A DNA stretch of 64,000 bases, taken from assembly GCA_022478985.1 (NCBI GenBank), contig JAKSZP010009277.1, forward strand, positions 124,001 through 188,000. The letters run 5' to 3'. This DNA is from Massospora cicadina. Taxonomy: Eukaryota > Entomophthoromycota > Entomophthoromycetes > Entomophthorales > Entomophthoraceae. The notes under the pieces were generated by a model. That model had not been told where the DNA came from and did no database searches. It saw only the letters and a program-made list of their open reading frames with translations. The position numbers were made by a program, and so were the translations under genes. Within the stretch, counting starts at the first letter, position 1. The number at the start of each line of letters is the position of its first letter. Shown here one piece after another: positions 46,889-59,222 of the stretch.

Positions 46889-47132
46889 TTACCCCCCTTT
46901 GACTGCATGATAATTCTCCTATTGTTTATATGCTCAGAGGAACTTCACGTGTGCACAACTAATGATTTGACTACTTGCTGGGTCTTTGATGGTTTATGCG
47001 TTGACGCTGAGTTTTCTCTATTATTTTGAATTGACCAACCCAGATGTTGGCCAGCTTATGTTTCCACCCAAACCTGTGCTGTTCATGGAACAAAACCATT
47101 TCACCTTCTTGAAACTGGGTCAACCCACTAAA

Positions 47133-47866
47133 TCATACCTGATCAGTGGCCCAATTCCTAATCTTCTTAGCCAAGCTGAATTTGTACGCTTCAATTTGCA
47201 AATTGATCAAAGTGTCAGCTAAATTTGTCAAGTAACGGTGGGGATTCATTATGCCAGTATTTTTTATAAAAAAATAAAGCAATGTTATAAGAGCGGGGTG
47301 CTGTCCATATAACATTGAAAGGGGCTCTTCCCCATGGCGGATTTGTAGCTGATATTTTAAGCAAAGATGGTAGTAGACATGAGGGAACTCCAATCAGAGG
47401 GCCTATCAGCTACCAGCTTCCTAAGGATGTTCACCAGGGTCCCATTAACCTGTTCAACCATTCCGTTGGACTCAGGGTGATTTGGGATCATCAGAACCCC
47501 ACAGATGCCCATGAGTTTTTTTAATTTGAAGAAAATGTGCAAGGTGAAGTTAGTTCTGTTATCAGTAAGAATGAAATGAGGGAAGCCATTTTGCTGGATA
47601 ATACATTCCATTACTAACTTGGCCACTGTGACTGCCCCCAAATCCCATATTGCCCACGTTTAAGCCCACCTAGTCAACTGGTCAATAGCCACCAGAATGT
47701 ACTTGGACCAATTAGCTCCCATTAGTAGAGGGCCAACAACATTGAGGGAAACCATATGCCAAGCAAAATGTGGTATTACTATCTGGTATGAGGTCTTCTG
47801 GCAGAACGACTTTTGCACTTGGTACTGGTGGCAACAGGAAATGGTTTCAAGCACATCAAAGTTCAT
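47133..47866 (-). pseudogene. Element I integrase
   Basis: From the right: HFAWHMVSLNVVGPLLMGAN (first catalytic position reads N instead of D), ILVAIDQLTRWA, KLVMECIIQQNGFPHFILTD with NRTNFT (second Asp kept), HPESNGMVEQVNGTLVNILR (catalytic Glu kept), and LCLKYQLQIRHGEEPLSMLY (C-terminal stretch). One catalytic Asp is lost and stops occur, so it is inactive. Confidence 0.82.
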
Positions 47867-50840
47867 GCTTTCCCACTAGTACTGAGAGCACAACAGCTCC
47901 ATTGTCTGCACACCACCATGTCTTACTGCCTTGTGTGCGCTCATAATAATCCCAGGCCATGCTGAGGGTCACATAAAATTCACCGTAGAATCACCAATCC
48001 ACTTGTACAGTTCCCCCTTCCATTGGAAGGTATTTGCTCACATCTCATTTTAATGCTTTGATCACTGGGGGCGGTTTGTCATCATATTTTCCACTGAGCA
48101 TCTTATCATACATCACATCGCTGAGATCCGCCATCATGGCAATGGTCAGCAATTGAGATAAACAGTTGGCGTTCTGATGCTTTACTCCTGGGCAGTAAAG
48201 AATCTCAAAGTTGTAAGCCTGCAGCTTAAGCCCATTGAGCTAAATGCCCTTCAGGATCCATAAGCTTCTGCAACCAAAGTAACAACGAATTTTCTGTTAC
48301 AACTTTAAACTTTACCCCATTCAAATTGACTCAAATTGCTTAAATGTGTAGATCACCAATAAGCATTCCCGCTCAGTTATGGTATATTTAAACTCATGGC
48401 AGTTCAAACTTCAACTGTAGTATGCAACGGGATGATCCTCTCCCTCATCATATTTCTGTGTTATGGACCGCCTCAACAGCGGAAAGTGACTCATATGTCT
48501 TAATGATAAGCTCCCTATTGAAGTTTAGATAGCATAGCAATGGTACAATTATCAGCGCCGTCCAAATTGTATTGAAGGCGCATTGATGACGTTCCATCCA
48601 TTCAAACACAGCATCCTTTTTAACAACTCAAATAGTGGACCCTCAATACAGCTAAAGATAGGGACAAAGCACCTGTTGTAACTGACTATTTCCAAAAATA
48701 CCTGTATGTCATGTTTACTATTAGGTGTAGTCATTTTTGAATGGATCCACCTTTTCAGCTGTGGTTTCAGCTTTTGGAGTCTACCACAAACCTCAGGTAT
48801 TCCAACTGATTTTGAAGAAGTTACATTTTCAAGGCTTAATTTTGATGTTCACCTCAGCGAGCCAGCGGAATACTGCTTCTAGATGATTGAGATGCTCAGA
48901 AAATGTTTGAGAGAAAACATTGATATTTTTGAGTATATGAGGACACACATCAGCTTCAGGTCATGAGGATAGTGTCCATGGCTCATTGGAACGTAGCCAG
49001 AGCGTTACAGAGACCTTGGGGAATACAGGTCGGTTGATAAAAGGCCTTTGGATGTGATTACAGCGCATTTCTTTTGTTCTGCCATGGGCAACTCAATTTT
49101 CCAGTAACCCAATATCAAGTCCAACACTGAGAAGTAACGTGCTCCCCCTAACTGATCCAATGCATCATTGATATGAGGTAAGGGATATGAGTCCTCTTTT
49201 TTAATACTATTGAGCTTCTGGTAGTCTATTACTACAGGGTTGATGCCATCCTTATTTTTTACAATCATAATGGGTGAAGCCCACGGACTCTTGGACAGTT
49301 TAAACATCCCTTGATCCAGAAACTCATCAATTTCTTCTTTACAACGTCTTCCACTGCCCTCAATTGGCAGCTTGGCCTAGACCTTATGGGAGGATGATAT
49401 CCTGTGTCCAATCGATAAACCACCCCCAAGCACACCCTAAATTGTGGTCATTGATGGCAAAAATCTCCTTATACTTTTTAAAGTAAAGCTAGTTCTTGGT
49501 CTTTTTATTCTTCCAATAGCCCTATTAAGTTCTTCCATGGTACCACTGTCATTACGCCAGATGGTGACTCAATAGTTAGACCAAATTTATCTAATAAACT
49601 GGACTAATTAATCTGAAGGCCTCCTTGATTGGGATCAAGTGTAAATATGCCACTATTTGGTGTCAGAAGATTTGCATTAGTTCATTCTGGAGTTTTTATA
49701 ACAAAACCTAAATTTCTCCGTGGCCTGGGAGTATAGTCCCTGAAGCCACATGAGGCTCAAGCCGTGATTGCTGATAGGGCCCAATGACCTTCCCATAAAG
49801 CCTGACAGGCACTTCCACCTCTAACTCGGTGTTCACTAAGACTTGGTGTCCAGAAGGAATAGATATAGGACCTGCAGCTCGGAGAGGTAGCCATTGGTAT
49901 TCATATATCTGCTGGGGAAGGGGCCAAGTCTTGCTTTTTAGTCAATGATAGCAAACTGGAATCTCTCCATCATTATATGCAATATTGATATAGCCTATGT
50001 GTACTGGATCCTTCAGCACTCCACTAGAGGTAAAGAAAAATTGGGATCCACTGCCCCAAACTTGCGAAGGTCTCCTCCATCATATCAGTGACAGCCCCAA
50101 AATGTTGCAGGAAAGCAGTTTCAATTAGCAAGTTGTAATTATTGTTTAGTAGCAATATCACTGGAGCTACAATGACAATGGACCCAAACAGCAAAGATAA
50201 CGCACTTTATGCTTCCTCAGAGGCGGTGCTTTCCACTCCAGCAGTCCTGTACACCATTTGATGGTCCATATCAGGTTTTAGTGTCAACTTCGCCATCAAT
50301 TTAGTGGAAACTATGTTGACCAGAGCGCTTGTATATATTGTAGCGCAAACTCTATTTTTTGCTACAAAAATATCACATTATGTACACTCAGAATAAAAAG
50401 AACATTGATTGTTTGATATGTGGACATTTATAGGATCTCTTTTCCAAGAAAACTCATTATCCCCTCACTGACTTTAAGGTATTATTTAGCAATGGTGTCT
50501 ACTGGAAGGGCAACGTTTACTCCTTTCAGAGTTGGCGCATCTGCTGCAGAATCCAGCTTGTCCAAGAAAGCTTGATCAAGCATTTGGCAGGCGTACAACT
50601 TCAGTTGCTCCTGAGGTCCTTCATCCACCATGGCCTTAGCTTGCGCTCATGTCACTACATTACTCCTCCAACTGGTTGCTAGCATAAAATCCTGTCATCA
50701 TATTGAGGGACTTCCATAGGATATACTACTAATGATTCAGGGATGCTTGGGGTTGAGATCGCAGAGGTAGAGAGTCTTATCTCTATTCCTCTCCATCTTT
50801 TCCCTGGTAGTATTGATCTTGTTTCACATAGTGCACACGA
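47867..50840 (-). pseudogene. Element I protease, RT and RNase H, decayed
   Basis: RT pieces: SKSPWASPIMIVKNKDGINP, VIDYQKLNSIKKEDSYPLPH, INDALDQLGGARYFSVLDLI (49307-49120). Further left, near 48955-48900, LKLMCVLIYSKISMFSQTFS stands where VLVYLDDIxxFSxTF is expected, so both catalytic Asp are missing. MTTPNSKHDIQVFLEIVSYN (48734) is the part after RT. Protease: near 50345-50300 TIYTSALVNIVSTKLMAK stands in place of xxDTGSxVNVVSxxLM, so the catalytic Asp is replaced. The region 47870-48500 holds RNase H and connection relics. Confidence 0.75.
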
Positions 50841-53365
50841 CGGTTAGGGCAGCTTTGTGCTAAGTGCCCAGGGTGACCACATTCATAGCAACTAATCCCA
50901 TAAGAGTTTCATCCTTGGTTTTCATAAGAAGGTCCAGGTCAGAAATTTTGGGGGCATGAGGCATAACCAGGGCCAGAACAATAAGAAAATTGCTGGCGTT
51001 TGGCGTAACTAGGTCCAGGTCAGTAGTTAGGCTTCTGAAGATTTTTGTAAATGGCCCTGGGGTGGTAATTGAACTGTTGAGAATGATTTGGCTGAGAATG
51101 AGGCACATGATTATATTAGGGTTGGGGGTTGCTAGGTGGAGTGTGGGACAGACAAGCATATTCCCTAAATAAGAGGGTTCACCATGTCAGGATTTTAACC
51201 AGATGAATCCTTCTGATAGTATTTGCGTTAGGGGTTTTGGTTAGTTGGGTGTGATTGCTGGCTAATCGCCTAGTTCAACACTATTTAATGTTATATGTTT
51301 GTTCAAGTTTAGGTTCGATGGAAGCCAAATTTGCTGCCAAAATGCCATCTGAAGGTCATTGTGGGAGTTTCCAGCAGAAAGCTGATAAATAAATTATGAA
51401 TCATTTGAAATGGTTCTGTCGTCCAATTCAGAGCACCAGCGACTCATGCCAAGGATGCTCAAAGTCTTATTTTTTTAATAAATTTATATATGATTGACCA
51501 GCGATTTATGCTGAGGATGGATTGACCTAATATTAATTCAGTGATCAGTATGCAAAAAAGAGGGAATCGCTATGAGTATGAATGAAGAAAGTTTACAATC
51601 TGATAGAGAGTTTGGGATCAAGAGGCCGATGGGTTTTCCAGCAGATGATTAGCCAAAGAGCACTTGGGTGCAGTAGCCCTAGAAGTAGCATAAATAGTCA
51701 ATTCATTACTAACTAATAAACATCTCTCTTGCACCATTCTTACTTTTATTTGATAGTGGCTTAGATCAGCTATAATAGGAGTAGATAGGACTAGGGGATC
51801 CCCAATAGGCGCGGGTGATCACGCCTGGAGTGGATGGCGCTGCCAGCTCTCATACCTCCTCTCTATGAGGAACCAGTAGGAACCTGGCCATCTGGCTACC
51901 AGCGGATGAGCTGACAAGCCGCCAACCCTAGCGGGGTGCAGCGCGGGAGGTGCCATAGCCGCCCAAGAAGGGGGATGGACTCACTGGGGCATGCCCAGAT
52001 GGGTTGGTGAAGGGTCGTGAGGGTGGGGCAGCACGGAAGTGCCTGAGCCGCCCAGGAAGGGGGCAGGACTTGCCAGGGCACACGCTGAGGACGCCTGGGG
52101 CTAAAGGCAAAGCCGTTGGTGGTTAGTTGGTAGGTTAAACACATGACTTATAGTGGTTGGTATGCCAATGAAGGCGAAATAGCAAAGGGCCACCAGTCTT
52201 CATACTGGTTGGCCTGGCACACTAGCGGAGCCCAAGGTTGATTTTGTGACACAGCAGAGGCGGAATTAAACCATCTTCATATTTGGCGGCGGAAAGTTAG
52301 GGGATATGTGGTGCAAGAACTGCATATTTTGAGCAGGTGAACGTTGTCATCCATAATTTGCAAAATGACATTGTGAAGCTCATGGTATAGCTTCAACACA
52401 GAGGTCATTGCAATGCATACATCAGCTTCCACTAAATATCATGCCCCAATCAGCACATGAGCTTCTGTTGTAAATCAATCAGTGAACTCTTTGAGGATTT
52501 CATTATGGAGGAACCCAATAGTCAAGAATTCCGCCTTTCACTGCAACATCTTTGAGGTGCCCCCTAACAGTTGAAGCATGGTATCCTTTACATTTTGGTA
52601 GGTAATGGAGCTGCTTAGGAGGTAGCATGTGGCTTGATTGGCACTCGCAACATCCAAGCAGATATCAACAGTTTTGCTTTACGTTGATAAGATGCACCTT
52701 CTGCTGAAAAATTAAACCATTTGAAGAAGCCAAGGATCTTACCTATTTGATCTAATGGAGGCAGCTTCTCAATATTGACCTCCTCATCCCATTATATACG
52801 TGACTTTTTGGGGCATATTGAGAAATGGGTTGAGATCCAAAAGCAGTCTCTCAATGAGGAGCTGGTCCAGCGGAGGTTGGAATGTCCGCTGCATCAGAGG
52901 TAGCATGGCCTTCTGCCATGGGTAGCACTGCCATCACTTGAGGGTATTGGTGCTCCAATTCATAACCATATCCAAAACTACCCTCCTGGGTGTAGTAGTT
53001 CTGACCTGTCTCATATTCCTCATCGTATAGTACTCCTCCTTGTCATTCTTTCTCTTCACAATGAGAGGGCTGGGAGGTACTGGTCAATTTTTGCTCCACG
53101 CAATGCAGTCATTTGGTGGTGTCATACAAGAAATTGGCTAGTTCTTTGTTTAGTTGCCTTAGATTTTGCATTTGACTAAATGTGCTATAAATCTGGTGCA
53201 TAACAGCATTCCATTCTTGAATAAGTTCAACCTGTTTTTTAAGCACTACGTCTAAAGTGAGTTTGAGTTCCTCATATTTGTCTGGTGCAGTGCTTTGTTA
53301 AGATTCCCAGAAAAGCAGGATTTATGAGACATAGCTGGTGACTGGAGATTTTAATTTTTAGTGGT
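50841..53365 (-). pseudogene. Element I gag with CCHC zinc knuckle
   Basis: The knuckle CYECGHPGHLAQSC is at 50849-50890 (minus). Upstream to 51460 an arginine-poor tail and capsid end are readable (RWCSELDDRTISND, AGNSHNDLQMAF). The capsid N-part (52600-52300) shows LQ.KAEFLTIGFLHNEILKEF and HELHNVILQIMDDN. The start is near 53330-53365, close to LINE C. Between about 51470 and 52280 an insert with different base content interrupts it. Confidence 0.65.
51470..52280. mobile_element. GC-rich insert in element I gag, unidentified
   Basis: This stretch interrupts gag text and is far richer in G+C (51790-52110) than its surroundings. It has a direct repeat, TGCC.(T/G)AGCCGCCCA.GAAGGGGG, at 51951 and 52040 (period 89). 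A CCAGCGA.TYATGC duplication near 51436 and 51501 may be a border. It could be a solo LTR or a short non-autonomous element. I find no tRNA-like promoter in it and no coding. Confidence 0.4.
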
Positions 53366-53639
53366 TGATCAATAGGCCCCCTGTAAAACTTTTCTTTCCA
53401 ATTACTATCACTTTTAGTAATGTGATTCAATTCAAACAACACAATTTGATAATCAATAACACGTGAGATAAGTATGAATAATAAAGCAAAGAGCTGGGCT
53501 TACACGGTAAAGGGCAGCGGACCTTGACCTGCACCGCCCAAAGGTACCAAGCAAACAGGTACAAACTAAAATCACAGTAAAAATAAAAAACCCAAGGTGG
53601 TGCCCCCGCAGGTTTCATTAATTTTTTGGTAAAATACTG

Positions 53640-54983
53640 AAGTTATATGGAAGTATCCCAATCGCAACCACTGTTATTGATGGAACATGACATATGAGTT
53701 TTCCTGGGCGTAGAAACACCAACAATGTGGGAAAAGTTTGGCGAAGCCTAACATAAATTTTTCCCGCACGCAGTGTACTTAACAACCAATACTATCCGCA
53801 GAGGTTGGGTAGATCTTGGGTTCAAAACTGCAAAAGAAGTGAACAAAGCAGTGAAGGTCAGAATAGTACTTGACCTTCCTGATGGACAGCATTTAGTACC
53901 AACCAAACTCACCCTTTAAATGAATCAAAAGACATTTTTATAATTTTTGATTATCTTCTAACCACACTGGCGCGCACAGTAGTTGAAAGATATCTCTGAG
54001 AAGGCTTGGAAGCCTATGGAGAAATTAAACAATTTAAGTGCAAAGATTCCAGATGATGCCGACCCTTAGCACTGGGAAGGCAATAGCAATTATTTCCCCA
54101 AACCAGGATGTAGTAGAGGATATAACAAAAATACCTCACATAGCATCCTTCACCATTGATGGGAAAAAGTCCCAGATGTTCCATGCAACAGTGGAAAGCG
54201 CACCTCCATATGCAACCACTTCCAGGCCTTTGGGCACAATATTTACGCTTGCCCCATAAAAGAAGGCCTGATAGGAATGGAATTCTGTGAGGAGGAAATG
54301 GGCGAAGATGACTCAGTACGCCAAAATCACTGATACCACACAAGCTTTCAACTGGGGAGGACATGGGCAATATAAAATAATTTGACCCTTTTTCCACAAA
54401 AAAATGATAAATGGCCAAATAAGCTTGCAAGCTGGCCGCGGCCAAGGCAAAGGCCTCAGCAGAATCATCCATATTGCCATAGCAGATCCAGGAAGACATG
54501 GATGAATTTGAGTCAATGAACCAATCAGATCCTGTGGAAAGTCAAACACCCAATCTGACCAGATTGAATTTGGCGGAACCCAATTTGAAAATGAATGTAA
54601 CAAAACTGGGATTCAGCGCACCCCCCAAAATTGCAGAATTTAATTCAATCAGGAAGGAAAATCAACAATGGAATGCGCAAGAAAATAATGCAGCCAATAA
54701 AAGCACACAAGTGCACTGCAATGATAAATTGAAGCCAAGCAAAGCCAAGAGAGGAGCGAAAACAGCGGTGACAAAAGGGGCAGAATACACCCCAACTCCT
54801 ACTCATGGTTATGCTCTCCGCAGCAGAGGTGCATTGGAGAGCAATGTGAGCGAGGGAGTAGGGCTGGGGGGCCCTGCTAACCGCTCCCGAGGCGCATTGG
54901 GCGTCTCAGTAGAGATAGGGATGCTGAACATAGCGGGACTCAAGGCCTTAATGTCCTGGGCCAAGAAGTTAAGTCTCCTATGA
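53640..54983 (+). pseudogene. LINE C ORF1
   Basis: Broken frames read TMWEKFGEA.HKFFPHAVYL, GWVDLGFKTAKEVNKAVKVR and VLDLPDGQHLVPTKLTL, all as in LINE B. Then MMPTLSTGKAIAIISPNQDV (54059), where the CCHC knuckle should follow. It reads PPYATTSRPLGTIFTLAP, so the first Cys residues are lost in this frame. The tail 54498-54950 is Asn/Lys-rich. It is not functional. Confidence 0.75.
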
Positions 54984-57900
54984 AACCCACCTGCGGATAT
55001 CCTGGCGGTGCAGGGAACTACTGTCCACAGGGAGAGGAGGCATAGGAAAAAATGCTCCTCCCAAAAATATTGTTTTGGTCGCAACACTGCAGGGTGATAG
55101 TACACGCGAACCAAAACTTTAGATTTATCAATAAAAATTTGTTTCTGGATGGCTGTGTACTCGCCATAACCTTCTCATGGCACATTGAAGTGCATACAAG
55201 CCAGTGTGTATGCCCCAAATGGTGCACATGACTAAAGAGAATTTCTAACAGCCCTAACACAACTAAATCTACCAGAAAATACTTTCATAATGGGAGACAT
55301 GAACTGTTGGATTAACCCAGATATGGACTGATGGCCATACACAATGGAGATACCACAAGGGCAAGTGGAACTCCGAGTACTAAAGGCCACCCTGGGACTA
55401 TATGATCCGCTACCAAAAAGGCTACCCCTGCTACAAAACATGACACGCCTACATGTACACAATGGTACACTGGTCTCTATGTCAAAAATAGACCTAATAC
55501 TTGCACCAATAATTTTCCATCACCTAATTCAAAATTTAAAAAGTACAAAATCGAATTTTCTGATCATCAGCTTGTTTCAGTGTCTTACAAACTGGCGGAA
55601 CCAAGTACCCAAGCACCCAGATGGTGCAGAATATGCCCAGAAAATATAACTAACTTGGAATTTCAATCCTGGATGGAGAAAATATCCTCAACCCAATACT
55701 TTAAACACCTTTTTGCACAGACACACTAACCACCTGGGAAATTTTAAAAAAATCAACAGCCTAACAAATTAAATATACATCATACAGAAGACACAGGACA
55801 GTTTCAGCCATTATCAAACACACATTAACTGAAATTGACCATCTAGAAAACAACGTACCAAGAATGGGATAAAGCCACAGATGGGGTTGCAAATGGGCAG
55901 AGGTTTCTGCTCAGCTAAACACTCTGATCTGTGAACACCAACACCAAGTTAGAGTCCAATATAAAGGCAAAAACATAAGAGATGGAGAAAGTTGCTTGAG
56001 CTACTTTTTCTAACAATTCCACGCCAGGAAAAATAAACCAGCTTGTACACAGGTCTGTCAACTAGACAAATCCATAGCAGAAACACCCAAAGAAGTCGTG
56101 ACCGAAGTGCACAGATTTTATACAAAATTGTATAAATCTGAGCTGGTTGAAAAAGAAAAATCAAAAAATTCTTTAGAAGCGCACATATTGACACCGCGGT
56201 TCAAATTAACAATTTAATCAACCTAATATTACGCAGGGATTGTGGGAATTAGTACATGGTGCACCAGAGGGAAATGCCCTGGACCTGATGGAATTCCCTA
56301 TGAATTTTATATATAAAAATATTTTACTAACATCTCTAACATTCTTCTAGCTTAAATGAACAAGTGTATTATGGAAACATGCCTCCTACCTGGAGGCAAA
56401 GAAGCCTACACGGTCACTTTATTCAAAAAAGGAGACAAATTAGACCTCTCCAACTGGCGCCCAATTTCCCTATCCAACACAGAACAAAAACTTTCACAAA
56501 AATTATGGCTAAACTACTAGGAGAAATTGCAACTGATGCAATATCCCCATCACAATATGGATTTGTTCCAAGAAGATCCATATGGGACAACATCCACACA
56601 GTTGCAAATGTCTGCCAATTCAAAACCTCTGGAGCACTTGTCTTTTTGACCAACAAAAGGCATACAACAGGGTGAACTTGACCTATCTTAGGGCCTGCCT
56701 TCAAAAATTCAAGCTTCCAAATAGATTCATAAACTGGGTAATGTTGTTCACAGAGTCTGATACCACGGCTGTGCGGTGGAGCAGGATTCTTGACCAACCC
56801 AGTCATCCCACAGAGAGGACTCAAACAAGGAGACCCCTTAAGCCCTCTACTCTACAACTTTAGCCTAGACCCCCTTATCCAAAATACAAACACTCTGCTC
56901 AATGGAATCAACGTCAAGGGCCAACCACCAGTCAAAATGATGGCCTTCGCTGATAATTGTGTGGTGGGCATATCCAACAATCAAGACGCTTGCAGAATTG
57001 AGAAGATAATACAAGACTATTCAGCCATATTTAACACATCACTTAACACTGAGAAAAAGGAAATTATACTCCTGGGAAAATATCAGACCCAGTGGATGCC
57101 ATCTACACAAGGCCAACAAGCTAATACAACATCAAGACTCCTGACCAGACATAGGAGGTGAAAATTAGCAACGACCTCACTGAAACTTCCATTCATCACC
57201 AAGCCAACAGCTGGCCCTGTTCGTCACTTAGGAGTATGGTTAGAAGCAGGAGGCTACGCTAACTCCATGATGGAAATTCAATTATTAGACAAGATAACAA
57301 AACGCATTGCCTCCTTACATGGACACCAAACAGGTCTAACAGGAAGGGTCATGGTAGCCAACTCAATGATTCTATCAATCATATGGTTCACAGCCCATGC
57401 AATCGCTTTTTCACCATCTTTCTTCAACACAGACACGCCCTATTACAAGGATGGCTATGGTCCAAACACAACCCCCTTGTACGCTTTGAAACCCTTTTTG
57501 GCTCCAGAAGAAAGTAGGTATGGGGCTTACTAATTACGTAGAGCAAGCAACCCATATACTAGGATCCTGGATAGCTCAGGTGACTAGCCCAGATCTTCCA
57601 GATACACACTGGGCCAGAACAGCTAGATATAACTTCATATGTGCACTCCAATTAAGAAACCCAGATCACCCAAACACATTGATCAAGTATCTGGCATCCC
57701 ATCCTACAGCTTCAGGACCACACGGCACTCCTGCAAATTTCAAACAAATACTCCTAGCCATGAGAAGAGAGACATGGCGGATCCACATAAATGACCAAAC
57801 CAGTCACCGAAGACGCCCAAGGCTAACCCATAGACAGGAAATTAATGCCCAAATAGTCACAGACAATATAATAAGCAAAAACCCAAGTACCATAGCCAGG

Positions 57901-58440
57901 GTAGATTACCTGGACCATATGGACATACCCTACAACCTGGAGACTCAAAGAAGAGTATGAAGATACACACATCACCCTCTACTCCAACACAGGATAAGAG
58001 CACATGTATGGAGGTGCATGAGGAGAGTATACCACATAGCTGAACGGTCAAATGCCAATCATACCTCATGTACAATATGTGGTCAGTATGGAAGCCTAGC
58101 CCACCGTTTAGAACAATGCCCAACATTAGTGGCTGTATGGAAAGAGGCCATGCGCCTATTCTGCCAAGAAAACGGAAAACCATTCAGCCTAGCAAGTAAC
58201 ATGTTAGCTATAAACATGGACTCTCCTATCCACCCATCTCTTAGGGCGTTAATAGTAGCAATAGCACTATGGACGAGACATACAATGGTACTGGAATCGT
58301 TCACAGGAGCAGCGCCCACAATCCAAGAAGCCATCCATCTCTTCCACAGCCATATATTGGAACATTTCCAAGAATGACTGTTTGGACACATGACCCCCCA
58401 TAACAGAAGGACAATTAACACATGGTTACTAAAGGTTGAT
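54915..58440 (+). pseudogene. LINE C ORF2 with FADN in the RT active site
   Basis: Endonuclease start: IGMLNIAGLKALMSWAKKLS (54917). GDMNCWI near 55294-55315 is kept. RT: GKCPGPDGIPYEF (56275), WRPISLSNT, QYGFVPRRSIWDNIHTVANV (56552), GLKQGDPLSPLLYNFSLDPL (56819). The active site reads MMAFADNCVVG, with GAT AAT at 56952-56957, so the second catalytic Asp is Asn. C-terminal: CTICGQYGSLAHRLEQC (58071-58121), the zinc motif shared with LINE B. At least five frame breaks are present. It ends at a stop near 58376 or slightly beyond. Confidence 0.85.
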
Positions 58441-58652
58441 CCTTTCCTTCAAACATGCTGCATCCAAGAATAGGCCAGCATTACTCCCCTTCCCTACCGT
58501 CCTAAACTTGGTGATCCTGGAGACAACAAGAGTGGCCTTGAACCCTCTGGGGTGTCTTTAACTATCGAATATTATTAGTTCCCTCACTATATGGGAAGTG
58601 CTAGTCCCCTGGTCGACCTTCCCTGAATAAATAAAGTTATCAATGGGCCTCC

Positions 58653-58666
58653 TGTAATGAGCACCA
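58653..58666 (-). promoter_or_regulatory. tRNA primer binding site of element I
   Basis: Minus strand TGGTGCTCATTACA, one base from the 5' LTR end. It differs by one base from the site of elements B and G, so the three elements probably use the same tRNA. Confidence 0.75.
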
Positions 58667-58667
58667 C

Positions 58668-59217
58668 TGTTATAATTTTTGGCGATATCGTTGAGATCTG
58701 CCATAAAGGTCACACAGGTCAAACCCACTGAAAAACAGACAGATGATATGGGGATCATCAGTCCTCCAAATACACTGAAAATATAAGAAAATAAGAGCAA
58801 TTTCCCTGACAACACTTTTATTTAGAAATAAATACAGTGACTATACAATGTACCACCCTTTGTTTTTACTATTAATAACCTTCATACTTTCAATCATCCA
58901 TCTTGCTTATATATCAGCAACTTAAATTATACCATTCTCATGACTTAGAATATTCTATTCCGCCAATTTTCATTGGTTTTAGCTGGTATTTTCAACTCTC
59001 TGTCGCCCTAATTTAAGGCGATCTAAATTATATTAAGAAAATATCAACATCGCCTTATCACCTTATTTGAAGGCGATCCAATAACAAACTGATATAACCC
59101 AATATCGCCTCATCTCAAGGCGCTTAAATACTCCTAAATATCATCCTAGTCAGCGGATTTTACCATTATGCCATAGCTCTTCAGTGCTTATCATCCAGTC
59201 AAATCAGAATCTTGACA
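58668..59217 (-). repeat. Element I 5' LTR
   Basis: Plus-strand ends TGTTATAATTTTTGG and CAGAATCTTGACA. It matches the 3' LTR 46273-46888. Short repeated units such as 'aaggcgatc(t/c)aa' occur within it and in its partner. Confidence 0.9.
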
Positions 59218-59222
59218 GGGCC

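Larger units (their letters stand above)
53387..58638 (+). mobile_element. LINE C, non-LTR retrotransposon of the LINE B family
   Basis: About 5.25 kb inserted beside the primer site of element I. The imperfect duplication is TGATCAATAGGCCCCCTGTAA (53366-53386) versus TATCAATGGGCCTCCTGTAA (58639-58657). ORF1 and ORF2 match LINE B over their whole length, and the total length is almost the same, so it is full length. It ends in GAATAAATAAAGT instead of a clean A run. It is more decayed than LINE A, with many stops. Confidence 0.8.
46273..59217 (-). mobile_element. Ty3/gypsy element I
   Basis: Its LTRs are about 550 bp: 58668-59217 (5') and 46273-46888 (3', lengthened by a LINE tail and its duplication). 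The exact TSD is GGGCC (46268-46272 and 59218-59222). It has a primer site, a polypurine tract (AAAGGGGGG on the minus strand, 46891-46899) and Gag with a CCHC knuckle. Protease, RT and integrase follow. It is heavily decayed: protease and RT active sites are altered. It contains LINE C, a 47-bp LINE tail and a GC-rich insert. It is inserted in element H. Confidence 0.88.

Noticed and set aside
51896..52144. Pro-rich minus-strand open frame in the GC-rich island as a gene
   Set aside because: Low-complexity translation of a short repeat with two overlapping open frames and no domain.
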